Shown: positions 52,772 to 60,971 of the stretch, piece after piece
How positions within the stretch are numbered: the stretch's first letter is position 1
Layout of the letters: each line of letters opens with the position of its first letter
Assembly: GCA_903837555.1 (NCBI GenBank)
Contig: CAILUV010000022.1
Coordinates: forward strand, 43,785 to 107,784
DNA length: 64,000 nt
Direction: 5' to 3'
Source: an uncultured Alphaproteobacteria bacterium
GTDB taxonomy: Bacteria; Pseudomonadota; Alphaproteobacteria; Micropepsales; Micropepsaceae
Translations under genes and position numbers: made by a program
Notes under the pieces: generated by a model
The model's database searches: none
Seen by the model: only the letters and a program-made list of their open reading frames with translations
What the model was told of the DNA's origin: nothing

Positions 52772-52813
52772 TTTTTCAAGAACCTTGATTATGCCAACAC
52801 ACCAGGAGGTACC

Positions 52814-53620
52814 ATGAATTCCCAGACCCTTTCCAAGCTGCTGAGCGCGTCTTGCGTCGCAGTGATGATGACGCTGAGCCCCGCGCTGGCGCAGGACAAG
52901 CAGAAGCCCTTCGAGCCGGAATATGGCCAGCAGGGCAAGGACGTGGTCTGGGTGCCGACCGCCCAGGCGCTGGTAGACCGCATGCTCGACATGGGCAAGG
53001 TCACGCCCAAGGATTTCCTGATGGACCTGGGTTCGGGTGACGGCCGCACAGTCATCACCGCCGCCAAGCGCGGCGTGCGGGCCCAGGGCGTCGAATTCAA
53101 CCCCGACATGGTGGCGCTGTCGCGCCGCAATGCCCAGGCCGCCGGTGTTTCCGACAAGGCGACCTTCGTGCAGGGCGACATCTTCAAGACCGATTTCAGC
53201 AAGGCGACAGTCATCACCCTGTTCCTGCTGCCCGACCTCAACGTGCGCCTGCGTCCGCAGCTTCTGAACATGAAACCGGGCACCCGGGTGGTGTCGAACT
53301 CGTTCGACATGGGCGACTGGACTCCCGACCAGGAGGTTTCGGCCACCACCGAATGCTCCAGCTATTGCCGCGCCATGCTCTGGATCATCCCCGCCAAGGT
53401 CGCCGGAACCTGGCAGACGCCGCAGGGCGACCTGACCCTGTCACAGACCTATCAGATGCTGACCGGTTCGCTGAAGGGCGCCCCCATCGCCAATGGCAAG
53501 ATGCGCGGCGATGAAATCTCCTTCACCGTCGGCAGCAACACCTATCGCGGCCGTGTCACCGGCAACCGCATCGAAGGCACGACTTCGGACGGCGGCAAGT
53601 GGCAGGCAACCCGCCGCTAG
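52814..53620 (+). CDS. exported SAM-dependent methyltransferase-like protein
   Basis: A 268-residue protein with three parts: a signal peptide (residues 1-27, cut at ALAQ); a class I methyltransferase fold with DLGSGDGRT (71-79, motif I), GVEFNPDMV (Glu94, ribose ligand) and QGDIF; and a C-terminal beta-rich domain (about 198-268, GTWQTPQGDLTL and SFTVGSNTYRGRVTG). The ribosome site AGGAGG is the best in the window. S-adenosylmethionine is not expected outside the cytoplasm, so either the protein is retained, a ligand is imported, or the fold is reused. A terminator follows. Confidence 0.88.
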   Translation: MNSQTLSKLLSASCVAVMMTLSPALAQDKQKPFEPEYGQQGKDVVWVPTAQALVDRMLDMGKVTPKDFLMDLGSGDGRTVITAAKRGVRAQGVEFNPDMVALSRRNAQAAGVSDKATFVQGDIFKTDFSKATVITLFLLPDLNVRLRPQLLNMKPGTRVVSNSFDMGDWTPDQEVSATTECSSYCRAMLWIIPAKVAGTWQTPQGDLTLSQTYQMLTGSLKGAPIANGKMRGDEISFTVGSNTYRGRVTGNRIEGTTSDGGKWQATRR

Positions 53621-53644
53621 ACGCGGTAGATTGTTGAAATAAGA

Positions 53645-53678
53645 GACCAGCGCCGCAAACACGGCGCCGGTCTTTTTT
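53645..53678 (+). terminator. Rho-independent terminator after the methyltransferase gene
   Basis: GACCAGCGCCG (53645-53655) pairs with CGGCGCCGGTC (53662-53672), one mismatch, with a six-base loop, then TTTTTT. It overlaps the last codon of the convergent creatininase gene. Confidence 0.88.
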
Positions 53679-54477
53679 ATGGCTTGCGGGCGCTGACGAT
53701 CGAAGCGCGGATTTCCGCAACCGTGCGGGTCACGGTCTTTTCGATCAGGGCGCGGCCAATCTCCGCACTGGCGCGGCGCGGATCGCCTACCACACCATTC
53801 TTGCCGTCACCCGGCTGCAGCTTGTTCATGCGCACCAGTCCCGGTGCAGTTGCCAGCAGCAGCGAGGTATCGCGCACATCGGCATGGTCGCCGATCTCGT
53901 CCTTGCGGATGCCCCGCTGCATCATCAGTGCCGCGTCGCCTTCTACATCGCCGCGATAGTAATTGAAGAAATTGTGGACCCGCACATCGGCGCCCGCCCA
54001 TTCGGCATTCAGGGTCGCGGCCACGGCCATCTGGCCGGGCTGGTTGCCACCGCTGTCACCCAAAAAAACGATATCCTTGAAGCCATGCAGTTTCAGGCTG
54101 CGCGCGGCATATTCCAGCACCTGGCGATAGACCGGGTCGGGCAGCGTGATGGTGCCGGTATAGCGCATATGACCGGTGGGCGGTTCGACCCCGCCCTCGG
54201 GCACATAGGCCATGGTCGGCGCCACCAGCGCATTGCCCAGCCGCCGCGCGATTGTATTCGCATTGGCGGCGACACGGGCATTGTGCTTGCCCAGTGCCAT
54301 GTGCGGCCCGTTCTGTTCGGTCCCACCGGTCGGGATGATGATGGTGGTCTTGCCGCCCGCAATGGCGTCGCGCGCCTCATCCCAGGTGAGCTGTTCCAGG
54401 AAAACCGTGTCCGGCGTCTGGGCCAGTACGGGGCCTGACAAGCACAGCGCCGCTGCCAGGAAAATGTGACTGTACAT
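53677..54477 (-). CDS. exported creatininase family amidohydrolase
   Basis: A 266-residue protein with a signal peptide (cut at VLAQTP) and a creatininase fold. GGTEQNGPHMALGKHN supplies Glu54, His59 and His65 as metal ligands, GHMRYTGTITLPD follows, and the later NGHGGN motif reads GDSGGNQPGQ. The family hydrolyses cyclic amides (creatinine, mycofactocin peptide, riboflavin intermediates) and is usually cytoplasmic; the exported subgroup has no assigned substrate. The NHL gene on the same strand ends 33 bases upstream, so the two can share a transcript. Confidence 0.87.
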   Translation of the reverse strand: MYSHIFLAAALCLSGPVLAQTPDTVFLEQLTWDEARDAIAGGKTTIIIPTGGTEQNGPHMALGKHNARVAANANTIARRLGNALVAPTMAYVPEGGVEPPTGHMRYTGTITLPDPVYRQVLEYAARSLKLHGFKDIVFLGDSGGNQPGQMAVAATLNAEWAGADVRVHNFFNYYRGDVEGDAALMMQRGIRKDEIGDHADVRDTSLLLATAPGLVRMNKLQPGDGKNGVVGDPRRASAEIGRALIEKTVTRTVAEIRASIVSARKP

Positions 54478-54510
54478 TATATGTCTCCATTAAATGGCGG
54501 TTGCTGCACC

Positions 54511-55656
54511 CTATTTGGAAAGGCCCTTAAAGACGAATTTCTGGAAGCGCCCGCCGCCATCGCCGATATACAGGTTGCCAGCTGCGTCATTGGCGATGAC
54601 ATGGATGTTGGCTAGCTGGCCGTTGCCCAGCCCGATCCGGCCAAAGGCCGAACCGTGAATCTCCTTTAGGCTTTTGCGATCCAACACCCGGATCTTCTGG
54701 TTATGGCCGTCGGCGATATAGAGAAAGCGCTGTTCACTGTCGCCCGAGAACGCCACGCCAAAGGCCGAGCCATTTCCGGTCATGGGTGAACCGGGGGCCA
54801 CAAGGCCTTCATTGATGAATTTTCCGTCCAGGGTGAAAGCTTGTACGCGATTGGCATTGCGGTCGGCGACATATACCGTGCCGTCCAGCGAGATCGCCAT
54901 GCCATGCAGCAGGTTGAACTGCTGCTGCACCGGCGTGTAGACGCGGTAACGCGGATAGCTGTCGTCGGGCATCTTGCCATAAGCGCCCCACATCCGCTTG
55001 AACTTGCCGGTGTCGGCGTCCAGCACCACCACCCGGCGGTTGCCATAGCCGTCGGAGATGAACATCTCGTTGGTCTTGGCCCAATAGAAAGGCTGGGACG
55101 GGCGGCCGAGATTTTGCATATCCAGACTGCCCTTGTTCTGGCCAGCCTTGCCGATCTGCATCACGAATTTGCCGTCGGCGGTGAAGACGATGCACTGGTT
55201 GTCTTCCCGGCTGCGCCCGGCCTTTTCGCCTTCCGGATCGCGGCCATTGCCGCACACCCAAACGCGGTTCTTTCTGTCCAGCGCGATGCCATGCTCCTGG
55301 ATCGGCCAGTCGAACTGGGCAAGTTCTGCTTTGCTCATCGCAAGCTTGCCGCCCCAGCCGCGCACAAAACTGCCGTCTGGCGTCAGCTCGATCACCGAGG
55401 GCGCCGGCACGCCGGATGACTCGGTCGGGGGATCGTTGATAGCGATGCGCAGCTGTGTGGGGCGGGAATAGACCCAGATATGTCCCTTGGCATCCACGGT
55501 GACGCCGCCACTGGGACCGAAGACATAACCCTTAGGCAGCTGCTTGGGCCAGCCAAAGTCCACTTCAAAGACCGGATAGCTTTGGGCCTGCGCCGCGCCG
55601 GGCAGCGCCGCCAGTGCCAGCAGGCTCAAGCCCCATAGCGAGAAAGAGCGCATCAT
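54511..55656 (-). CDS. exported NHL-repeat propeller protein, paralog A
   Basis: A 381-residue protein with a signal peptide (cut at AQAQSY) and a six-bladed NHL propeller: HGIALDRKNRVWVCGNG, NEMFISDGYGNRRVVVLDAD, HGMAISLDGTVYVADRNANR, FLYIADGHNQKIRVLDR and ANIHVIANDAAGNLYIGDGG. It is clearly paralogous to the divergent gene at 55804 (same blade order and the shared GVPAPSV, SQPFYWAKTNE/SQPVYWAKTNE and GKFKRMWGAYG segments). NHL propellers of this type include peptidyl-alpha-hydroxyglycine lyase-like proteins; a lyase or binding function is possible. GAGGAAG precedes the ATG. Confidence 0.9.
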   Translation of the reverse strand: MMRSFSLWGLSLLALAALPGAAQAQSYPVFEVDFGWPKQLPKGYVFGPSGGVTVDAKGHIWVYSRPTQLRIAINDPPTESSGVPAPSVIELTPDGSFVRGWGGKLAMSKAELAQFDWPIQEHGIALDRKNRVWVCGNGRDPEGEKAGRSREDNQCIVFTADGKFVMQIGKAGQNKGSLDMQNLGRPSQPFYWAKTNEMFISDGYGNRRVVVLDADTGKFKRMWGAYGKMPDDSYPRYRVYTPVQQQFNLLHGMAISLDGTVYVADRNANRVQAFTLDGKFINEGLVAPGSPMTGNGSAFGVAFSGDSEQRFLYIADGHNQKIRVLDRKSLKEIHGSAFGRIGLGNGQLANIHVIANDAAGNLYIGDGGGRFQKFVFKGLSK

Positions 55657-55803
55657 CCCGGCTTCCTCTTCTTGTTTTTGTTACCCGCACTATAACCCAG
55701 GGTGCGCACGGGTACCAGTTTGGGCGCCCTTGCTGCAGCGCAGGATTTATCCATGCCGGGGACTGTGGCATCCTTTGACCTGCCTTCGAAAAAGAGAAAA
55801 ACC

Positions 55804-56934
55804 ATGAAAACAGGCAGTTGGGTGGCGTCTCTTCTATTCGGCATGGCGGCACTGGCCGCGCCGGCGCAGGCGCAAGGCATTCCCAAATTCAAGGTGGACC
55901 CGGCCTGGCCCAAGCAGATGCCGCATGGCTATTTCTTCGGTCAGATCGCGGGCATTGCCGTGGATTCCAAGGACAATATCTGGGTCATTTCCCGGCCCCG
56001 CCGGGTGGTACCGCAATTGGACGAGCCGCCGCAGGAAGCATCCGGCGTGCCCGCGCCGTCAGTCGTGGCGTTCGACCAAAGCGGAAAATTCCTGCGCGGG
56101 TGGGGCGGGCCGTTCCAGATGAGTGATGCAGAGCGCGCCAAGTTCGAATGGCCGGTTTCCGAACATGGCATCGCGGTAGATTCTAAAGACAATGTCTGGG
56201 TCTGCGGCAATGGCCGCGACGCCAAGGCGGAACAAGATGACAATCACTGCCTGAAATTCACCAATGACGGCAAATTTCTGCTGCAGGTGGGAAAATCTAG
56301 CCAGAGCAAGGGCAGCCTGGACACCGCCAATCTCAATCACCCCTCCCAGCCGGTCTATTGGGCCAAGACCAACGAGCTGTTCATCGGCGACGGCTATCTG
56401 AACCGGCGGGTGGTGGTGGTCGATGCCGATACCGGCAAGTTCAAGCGGATGTGGGGCGCCTATGGCCGCGCTCCGGACGATGCCGCCAGCAAGGAACGCA
56501 CATACGATCCGGTGCCCCAGCAGTTCAACCTAGTGCATGGCCTGACGATTTCCAATGACGGCATCGTCTATGTCGCCGACCGCAACAACAACCGCGTCCA
56601 GGCATTCACCCTGGAGGGCACGTTCTTGAAAGAAGCCTTTGTCGCCCGCGAAATCCCCATGGTGGGCTTTGGAACCGTCAACAGCGTTGCGCTGTCAGGC
56701 GATCCCGAGCAGCGCTTCCTGTATGTCTGCGAAGGTCATCAGCAGCGGGTGCGAGTTCTGGACCGCCAGACCTTGCAGGAAATCCCGCAGGGCAAGTTCG
56801 GTCATGTCGGCAACCAGCCCGGGATGTTCCTGGGACTGCACATCATCGCCACCGATTCCAAAGGCAACATCTATACCGGTGATGGCCGCGACGGGCGGGT
56901 GCAGAAGTTTACCTTCAAGGGCCTGTCGCGCTAA
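55804..56934 (+). CDS. exported NHL-repeat propeller protein, paralog B
   Basis: A 376-residue protein with a signal peptide (MKTGSWVASLLFGMAALAAP) and the same six NHL blades as paralog A, including HGIAVDSKDNVWVCGNG, ELFIGDGYLNRRVVVVDAD and HGLTISNDGIVYVADRNNNR. The ATG at 55804 is chosen for the signal peptide and AGAGAAA ribosome site; an upstream in-frame ATG at 55702 falls in the shared promoter gap. It is divergent from its paralog over 147 bases and followed after 27 bases by the exported formamidase, probably in one transcript. Confidence 0.9.
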   Translation: MKTGSWVASLLFGMAALAAPAQAQGIPKFKVDPAWPKQMPHGYFFGQIAGIAVDSKDNIWVISRPRRVVPQLDEPPQEASGVPAPSVVAFDQSGKFLRGWGGPFQMSDAERAKFEWPVSEHGIAVDSKDNVWVCGNGRDAKAEQDDNHCLKFTNDGKFLLQVGKSSQSKGSLDTANLNHPSQPVYWAKTNELFIGDGYLNRRVVVVDADTGKFKRMWGAYGRAPDDAASKERTYDPVPQQFNLVHGLTISNDGIVYVADRNNNRVQAFTLEGTFLKEAFVAREIPMVGFGTVNSVALSGDPEQRFLYVCEGHQQRVRVLDRQTLQEIPQGKFGHVGNQPGMFLGLHIIATDSKGNIYTGDGRDGRVQKFTFKGLSR

Positions 56935-56961
56935 TTTTCAGCCGTTCCAATGGGGGCTTTC

Positions 56962-58263
56962 ATGATCCGTCCTGCCGCGCTGTCGCTGGCTTTACTTATA
57001 TCCGGCGCTACAGCTGCGCTGGCACAATCCGACTTTACCGGCACCTGGGAAGTTGCGGTGCGCGAGTTTGGGCAGAAGAATTTCTATCTGCCGATGGTCG
57101 ATGGCCGATTGACGGTCCAGCAGGACGGCGAGCGCTATACCGCGGCCTACAATAAAAACCCGATGTTTTCCGGGCGTCTGGAGAAAGACGGCCTGCGGCT
57201 GGCCTGCGAGGATGGCGGCAAGCCCTGCGGGGAATTCGTGTTGCGGCGGAGCGGCAGTCGCCTGACCGGCACCGGCACCCTGCAGGAGATTCCCGTCACG
57301 CTGGACGGCAAGCGCCCTGCTCCTAAGCCCGCGCGCGCCACACTGCATGACTTCAAGCCGCAGCATTTCTACACTTTCTATTCGGGCGCGATCGCGCCCG
57401 CGGTACGTCTGTTTCCGGGCGACAGCGTGAAAACCGAAACGCTGGACAGCCGCGGTTTTGACAAGGACCGCAAGCCCCGCGCCCCGCGCGGCAATCCCCA
57501 GACCGGTCCCTTTTATATCGAAGGCGCCATGCCCGGCGACACGCTGGTGGTGCACCTGGACCGCATCCGCACCAACCGCGATACCGCCTATCAGACCAAT
57601 CTTCTGTCCAGCAACGCGCTGGAAGCCGGTGCCATCCGCGAAATGGCCAGGCACGAACCCGGCTTTACCCAGTGGAAGATCGACGCCGCCGCGGGCATCG
57701 CCACCATCATCAATCCGTCGCCCCGGCTGGCCGATTACAAGGTCAAGCTGGACCCCATGCTGGGCGGCATCGGCGTGGCGCCCACCCGCGATGAAGTCTT
57801 TGTCAGCGGGCGGCTGGGCGCCTATGGCGGCAACTTGGATTCCTCGCAGATCCGCGAGGGCGCCACTGTCTATCTGCCCGTGTTCCAGCCCGGCGCACTG
57901 CTGTTTATCGGCGATGGCCATGCCCAGCAGGGTGACGGCGAATTGCCGGGACAGGGCTTGGAAACCTCGATGGATGTGCATTTTACCGTCGATCTCATTC
58001 CCGGCCAGGCGGGGGGCCATCCCCGCGTGGAGAATGGCGAGTTCATGATGATCATGGGTACCGGCGTCACGCTGGACGCCGCCATGCGCACCGCCACCAC
58101 CGAAATGAGCCGTTGGCTGGCCACGACCTACCAGATGACGCCGCAGGAAATCGCACCCTTCCTGGGTACCGCCATGCAGTATGAAATCGCCGAAGTGGTG
58201 GATTCCGAATACAATGTGGTGGCCAAACTGCGCAAAACCACGCTGGCCCAAATCCGCAAATAA
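56962..58263 (+). CDS. exported acetamidase/formamidase with an N-terminal beta domain
   Basis: A 433-residue protein with a signal peptide (cut at ALAQSD), an extra domain of about 105 residues starting FTGTWEVAVREFGQK, and an FmdA/AmdA amidase domain (RLFPGDSVKTETLDSRG, TGPFYIEGAMPGDTLVVHLD, GGNLDSSQIREGATVYLPV, GALLFIGDGHAQQGDGEL). Formamidases release ammonia from short amides and are normally cytoplasmic. The N-terminal domain resembles lipocalin-like beta domains and is absent from typical members. The ATG at 56962 has GGGGG six bases upstream; an ATG at 56950 is in frame. Confidence 0.9.
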   Translation: MIRPAALSLALLISGATAALAQSDFTGTWEVAVREFGQKNFYLPMVDGRLTVQQDGERYTAAYNKNPMFSGRLEKDGLRLACEDGGKPCGEFVLRRSGSRLTGTGTLQEIPVTLDGKRPAPKPARATLHDFKPQHFYTFYSGAIAPAVRLFPGDSVKTETLDSRGFDKDRKPRAPRGNPQTGPFYIEGAMPGDTLVVHLDRIRTNRDTAYQTNLLSSNALEAGAIREMARHEPGFTQWKIDAAAGIATIINPSPRLADYKVKLDPMLGGIGVAPTRDEVFVSGRLGAYGGNLDSSQIREGATVYLPVFQPGALLFIGDGHAQQGDGELPGQGLETSMDVHFTVDLIPGQAGGHPRVENGEFMMIMGTGVTLDAAMRTATTEMSRWLATTYQMTPQEIAPFLGTAMQYEIAEVVDSEYNVVAKLRKTTLAQIRK

Positions 58264-58266
58264 AAA

Positions 58267-58303
58267 CCGCCGGCCCGCACATCCGGACCGGCGGCTGTCT
58301 TTT
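58267..58303. terminator. bidirectional terminator between formamidase and the 505-residue protein
   Basis: CCGCCGG (58267-58273) pairs with CCGGCGG (58288-58294). On the plus strand it is followed by a T-rich CTGTCTTTT, and on the minus strand directly by TTTTTA, so it ends both converging transcripts, best on the minus strand. Confidence 0.8.
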
Positions 58304-58311
58304 GGCAAGCC

Positions 58312-59829
58312 TTAACGGGCGTCGGCGACCTTGGCAGACGCGGTTTCATTGCGCACCTGCTTGTCACTGGCCGCGGGCTTAGAAGGCTCCGGCTTGGCCG
58401 GCAGTTCGTCGCCCGATTTCAGATTGAAGCGCTCGCCTTCAATCTCCATCGCCTCGCCCGGATAGTGCGGGCGGTCCAGAACCTTCAGGAAAAACTCCTT
58501 GCTGGGCAGGTCCTGAATGTTGCGTTCCAGCGCCGGGAAGGCGCCCTGGGTCGTGCCCGGCGGCACGCCCTGCACGATTCGGGTCTTGGTCGACTTGATG
58601 GTCGCTTCACGGATGGCCAGGAAGGCGTCTTTGCGCTTTTCCTCGGCCTGGATGATGGTCACCCCCAGCGGCTTTGCGCTATCCACCACATAGGCCGGCA
58701 TGGCGGTAATGCGGTAGGTGGACGAAATGCCCATCTTCTCGCCGGTCTTGGAGTCGGCCATGCCGTCGGCATTGCGCTTCAGGGCATAATACAGCGCCAC
58801 CCCGTCTTCATGCTCGCGAATGCCCTGCTGGCCGCCATCCTGCGCGAAGGTGTTCTCGGTGTAGAGCTTGCGCCAGTCGCGATAGCCGCCGATCAGGCCC
58901 TTGGCATTGCCGTCGGGCGCAATTTCCAGGCGGATCTTGCCCTTGCGGAAGTCGGCGTCGCCGGCATGGTCATAGAACCAGGCGATGCGTGGCGCATGCA
59001 GCTCTTCGACCTGCTCGGTCTCGACCACCCCGTTGCGCACCCGCGCCTTCAGCTTGGTGTACTGCTCGCTCTTGACGATGCGATAGGAATAATCCGCCGC
59101 CACGTCGCCGCGGGCATTCTTGGTGATCTTGTCCGGGGAATAGCCGATTTCGACGATGGCATTGTCGTCGTTCATCGGATCCTTGTTTCCCGACACCCGG
59201 ATCACCATGGTGTACAGGCCGCCCTGCATCTTGTCGTTGGCGCGCAGATGCAGCGTGGCATTGCCGTTGCCGCGCCAGGGCGCATCGCAGCCCCAGGCCC
59301 GGTACAGCGCATTGTCGATGCCCCGCTCGCCATCTTCCGAAACAAAGCCACCGGTGTTGGAGTTGCCGTCCAGATTGAAGCCGGTGGCAATCTTGCCGGT
59401 GACTTCCGGCTGGCCCGGATCTTCCGCCGCCCAGGGGTTCACATAGGTTTCGATGCCGCGCTTCCAGGCGCGATAGGTGATGGCGCGGTTCCAGATATGG
59501 AAGCGCGTCAGCACCGGCGCTTTCACCTGTTCCAGGCCCGGCGGACGCGAGATCGCCTCGATCTCATACTTGCTGCGGAAGGGCTGCTTGAGCGCCGCTT
59601 CGGTATTCTTGTCATTGGCGAAATGCACGCTGCTGCCATGCAGGCAGTCCGAGCCAGGCTCGATGTCGCCGGCGCGTTCGAAACCAGCGCGGCCGCCATA
59701 GCGGAAGGCATATTCATACGTGGCCACGACAAAGCCACGCTGCCAGGGCGCGGCCGATGCCGGCTGGACCATCGCGGTCAGCGACGCGGCGGCAACCGAG
59801 CAAAGCAAAAAGCGTGTGTGCGATATCAT
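58312..59829 (-). CDS. exported protein of unknown function
   Basis: A 505-residue protein with a signal peptide (residues 1-26, cut at ASAAP) that I do not recognise. It is rich in aromatic and charged residues, with predicted beta structure (GGLYTMVIRVSGNKDP, IVEIGYSPDKITKN, YTKLKARVRNGVVETEQVEE), a Cys pair at GSDCLH and WGCDAP, and a low-complexity Pro/Lys/Ala tail (EPSKPAASDKQ). It carries no heme or Tat motif. It lies 70 bases after the cupredoxin gene on the same strand, at the end of the DUF1592-DUF1552-cytochrome run, so it may be the substrate-binding or outer partner of that system. Confidence 0.75.
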   Translation of the reverse strand: MISHTRFLLCSVAAASLTAMVQPASAAPWQRGFVVATYEYAFRYGGRAGFERAGDIEPGSDCLHGSSVHFANDKNTEAALKQPFRSKYEIEAISRPPGLEQVKAPVLTRFHIWNRAITYRAWKRGIETYVNPWAAEDPGQPEVTGKIATGFNLDGNSNTGGFVSEDGERGIDNALYRAWGCDAPWRGNGNATLHLRANDKMQGGLYTMVIRVSGNKDPMNDDNAIVEIGYSPDKITKNARGDVAADYSYRIVKSEQYTKLKARVRNGVVETEQVEELHAPRIAWFYDHAGDADFRKGKIRLEIAPDGNAKGLIGGYRDWRKLYTENTFAQDGGQQGIREHEDGVALYYALKRNADGMADSKTGEKMGISSTYRITAMPAYVVDSAKPLGVTIIQAEEKRKDAFLAIREATIKSTKTRIVQGVPPGTTQGAFPALERNIQDLPSKEFFLKVLDRPHYPGEAMEIEGERFNLKSGDELPAKPEPSKPAASDKQVRNETASAKVADAR

Positions 59830-59899
59830 GTGATCACCTCATGACTGAAAACCGGGCCACAAACACAGCCCACGCTTACGCGACGAACAAACAGGCCGG

Positions 59900-60289
59900 T
59901 CAGGTGACGATCACTGTTCCGATCATGCCCATGGCCTCATGCATTTTGCAGATATACTTGTAGGTACCTTTTTCCGTGAAGGTATGGCTGAAGGTCGCGT
60001 CCTGGCCCATGTCGCCGGAATCGAACGGCTTCACGCCGGGCGGCAGCGCCACATTCTCCGGCTTCACCGCGGCGGCAGGATCGAATGTCACGCTGTGCAG
60101 AACCACTGCGGGATTGGTCCACTTCACCGTGTCGCCGGACGCGATGGTGATGGAAGCCGGCAGGAAGACCATCTTCCCCCGCCCCATCGAGACTTCGACG
60201 GTTTTTCCTTGCGCGAATACTGGCATCGCGGCGGCTGTCAGGCCAAATCCGGCGATCAGTTTGGCGGCGGTACGGCGATGCATTCCCAT
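59900..60289 (-). CDS. exported cupredoxin (plastocyanin/amicyanin type)
   Basis: A 129-residue blue copper protein. The N-terminus MGMHRRTAAKLIAGFGLTAA resembles a Tat signal and is cut at VFAQ. The type 1 copper ligands are all present: His65 (VVLHSVTFD), Cys114, His117 and Met120 (YICKMHEAMGM). The loop C-x-x-H-x-x-M is the short one of amicyanin and plastocyanin. It is a mobile periplasmic electron carrier, here most likely taking electrons to or from the cytochrome genes just upstream. Confidence 0.92.
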   Translation of the reverse strand: MGMHRRTAAKLIAGFGLTAAAMPVFAQGKTVEVSMGRGKMVFLPASITIASGDTVKWTNPAVVLHSVTFDPAAAVKPENVALPPGVKPFDSGDMGQDATFSHTFTEKGTYKYICKMHEAMGMIGTVIVT

Positions 60290-60310
60290 TGTGTGTGTTC
60301 CTTGCGGTTA

Positions 60311-60931
60311 TTATTCCGGCGGTGAAACCTGATTGATCAGCAGATCGGAAAGAGCCGAAGCTTCAAAACCAAGAGGGTTGGCGCCATCCATGGTGCCCTT
60401 GCGGATCGTGATATCGGCGCTGACTTCAAAATCGCTGATGGTCTTGGGGTCCTTGCCGTCGGCGAAGAACGCCTGGCCGGAGAACGGGCTCCACACGGTC
60501 CAGTTCGCAGCGCCGGCGGTCTTGTAACGCCACACCGGGCGCCAATAGGCCATGCGAAAGCTGTAACGCTTGCCGGCGCGCGCCGGATCGTCATTCACCG
60601 GTTCGGGTCCGGCATCGCCGGCCTGACGGCCTTCATTCAGCGTGAACCAGGTGCCTTTCTGCGCCATCGTCAGTTCGGCGGCACGCCAGGCGAGATACTT
60701 CTCGATCGCTTCGCGCGAAGTGAACGTCTTGCCCGTCACCGTCAGGCGAAAGCGGGCGGGACTGACGGTCTGCTGGGAATATACGCCCGGTTTGGCGGAC
60801 GGAACCATCGGCAGGATATCGGACGGTGGCGGGGTGGGCGTGACGGCGCTGGCCGGGGTTTGCGCCAGCGCGGCCAGAGGCATCGCGCACAAGCCGGTCA
60901 TTGCAAAAACCAAAATCAAACTGCGTTTCAT
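60311..60931 (-). CDS. exported CC0125/CC1285-like protein
   Basis: A 206-residue protein with a signal peptide (cut at ALAQTP), a Pro-rich stretch (TPTPPPSD) and the segment RFRLTVTGKTFTSREAIEKY followed by LAWRAAELTMAQ, which resembles the CC0125/CC1285 lipoprotein family of alphaproteobacteria. The usual lipobox Cys is missing here, so it is probably soluble. The ATG at 60931 fits the signal peptide; an ATG at 60946 (MGGKD) is also possible. The function is unknown. It lies between the cytochrome b and cupredoxin genes. Confidence 0.7.
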   Translation of the reverse strand: MKRSLILVFAMTGLCAMPLAALAQTPASAVTPTPPPSDILPMVPSAKPGVYSQQTVSPARFRLTVTGKTFTSREAIEKYLAWRAAELTMAQKGTWFTLNEGRQAGDAGPEPVNDDPARAGKRYSFRMAYWRPVWRYKTAGAANWTVWSPFSGQAFFADGKDPKTISDFEVSADITIRKGTMDGANPLGFEASALSDLLINQVSPPE

Positions 60932-60971
60932 GTCTTTTCCGCCCATTTGTTTTTCTTGAGAGTAGCAGGCT

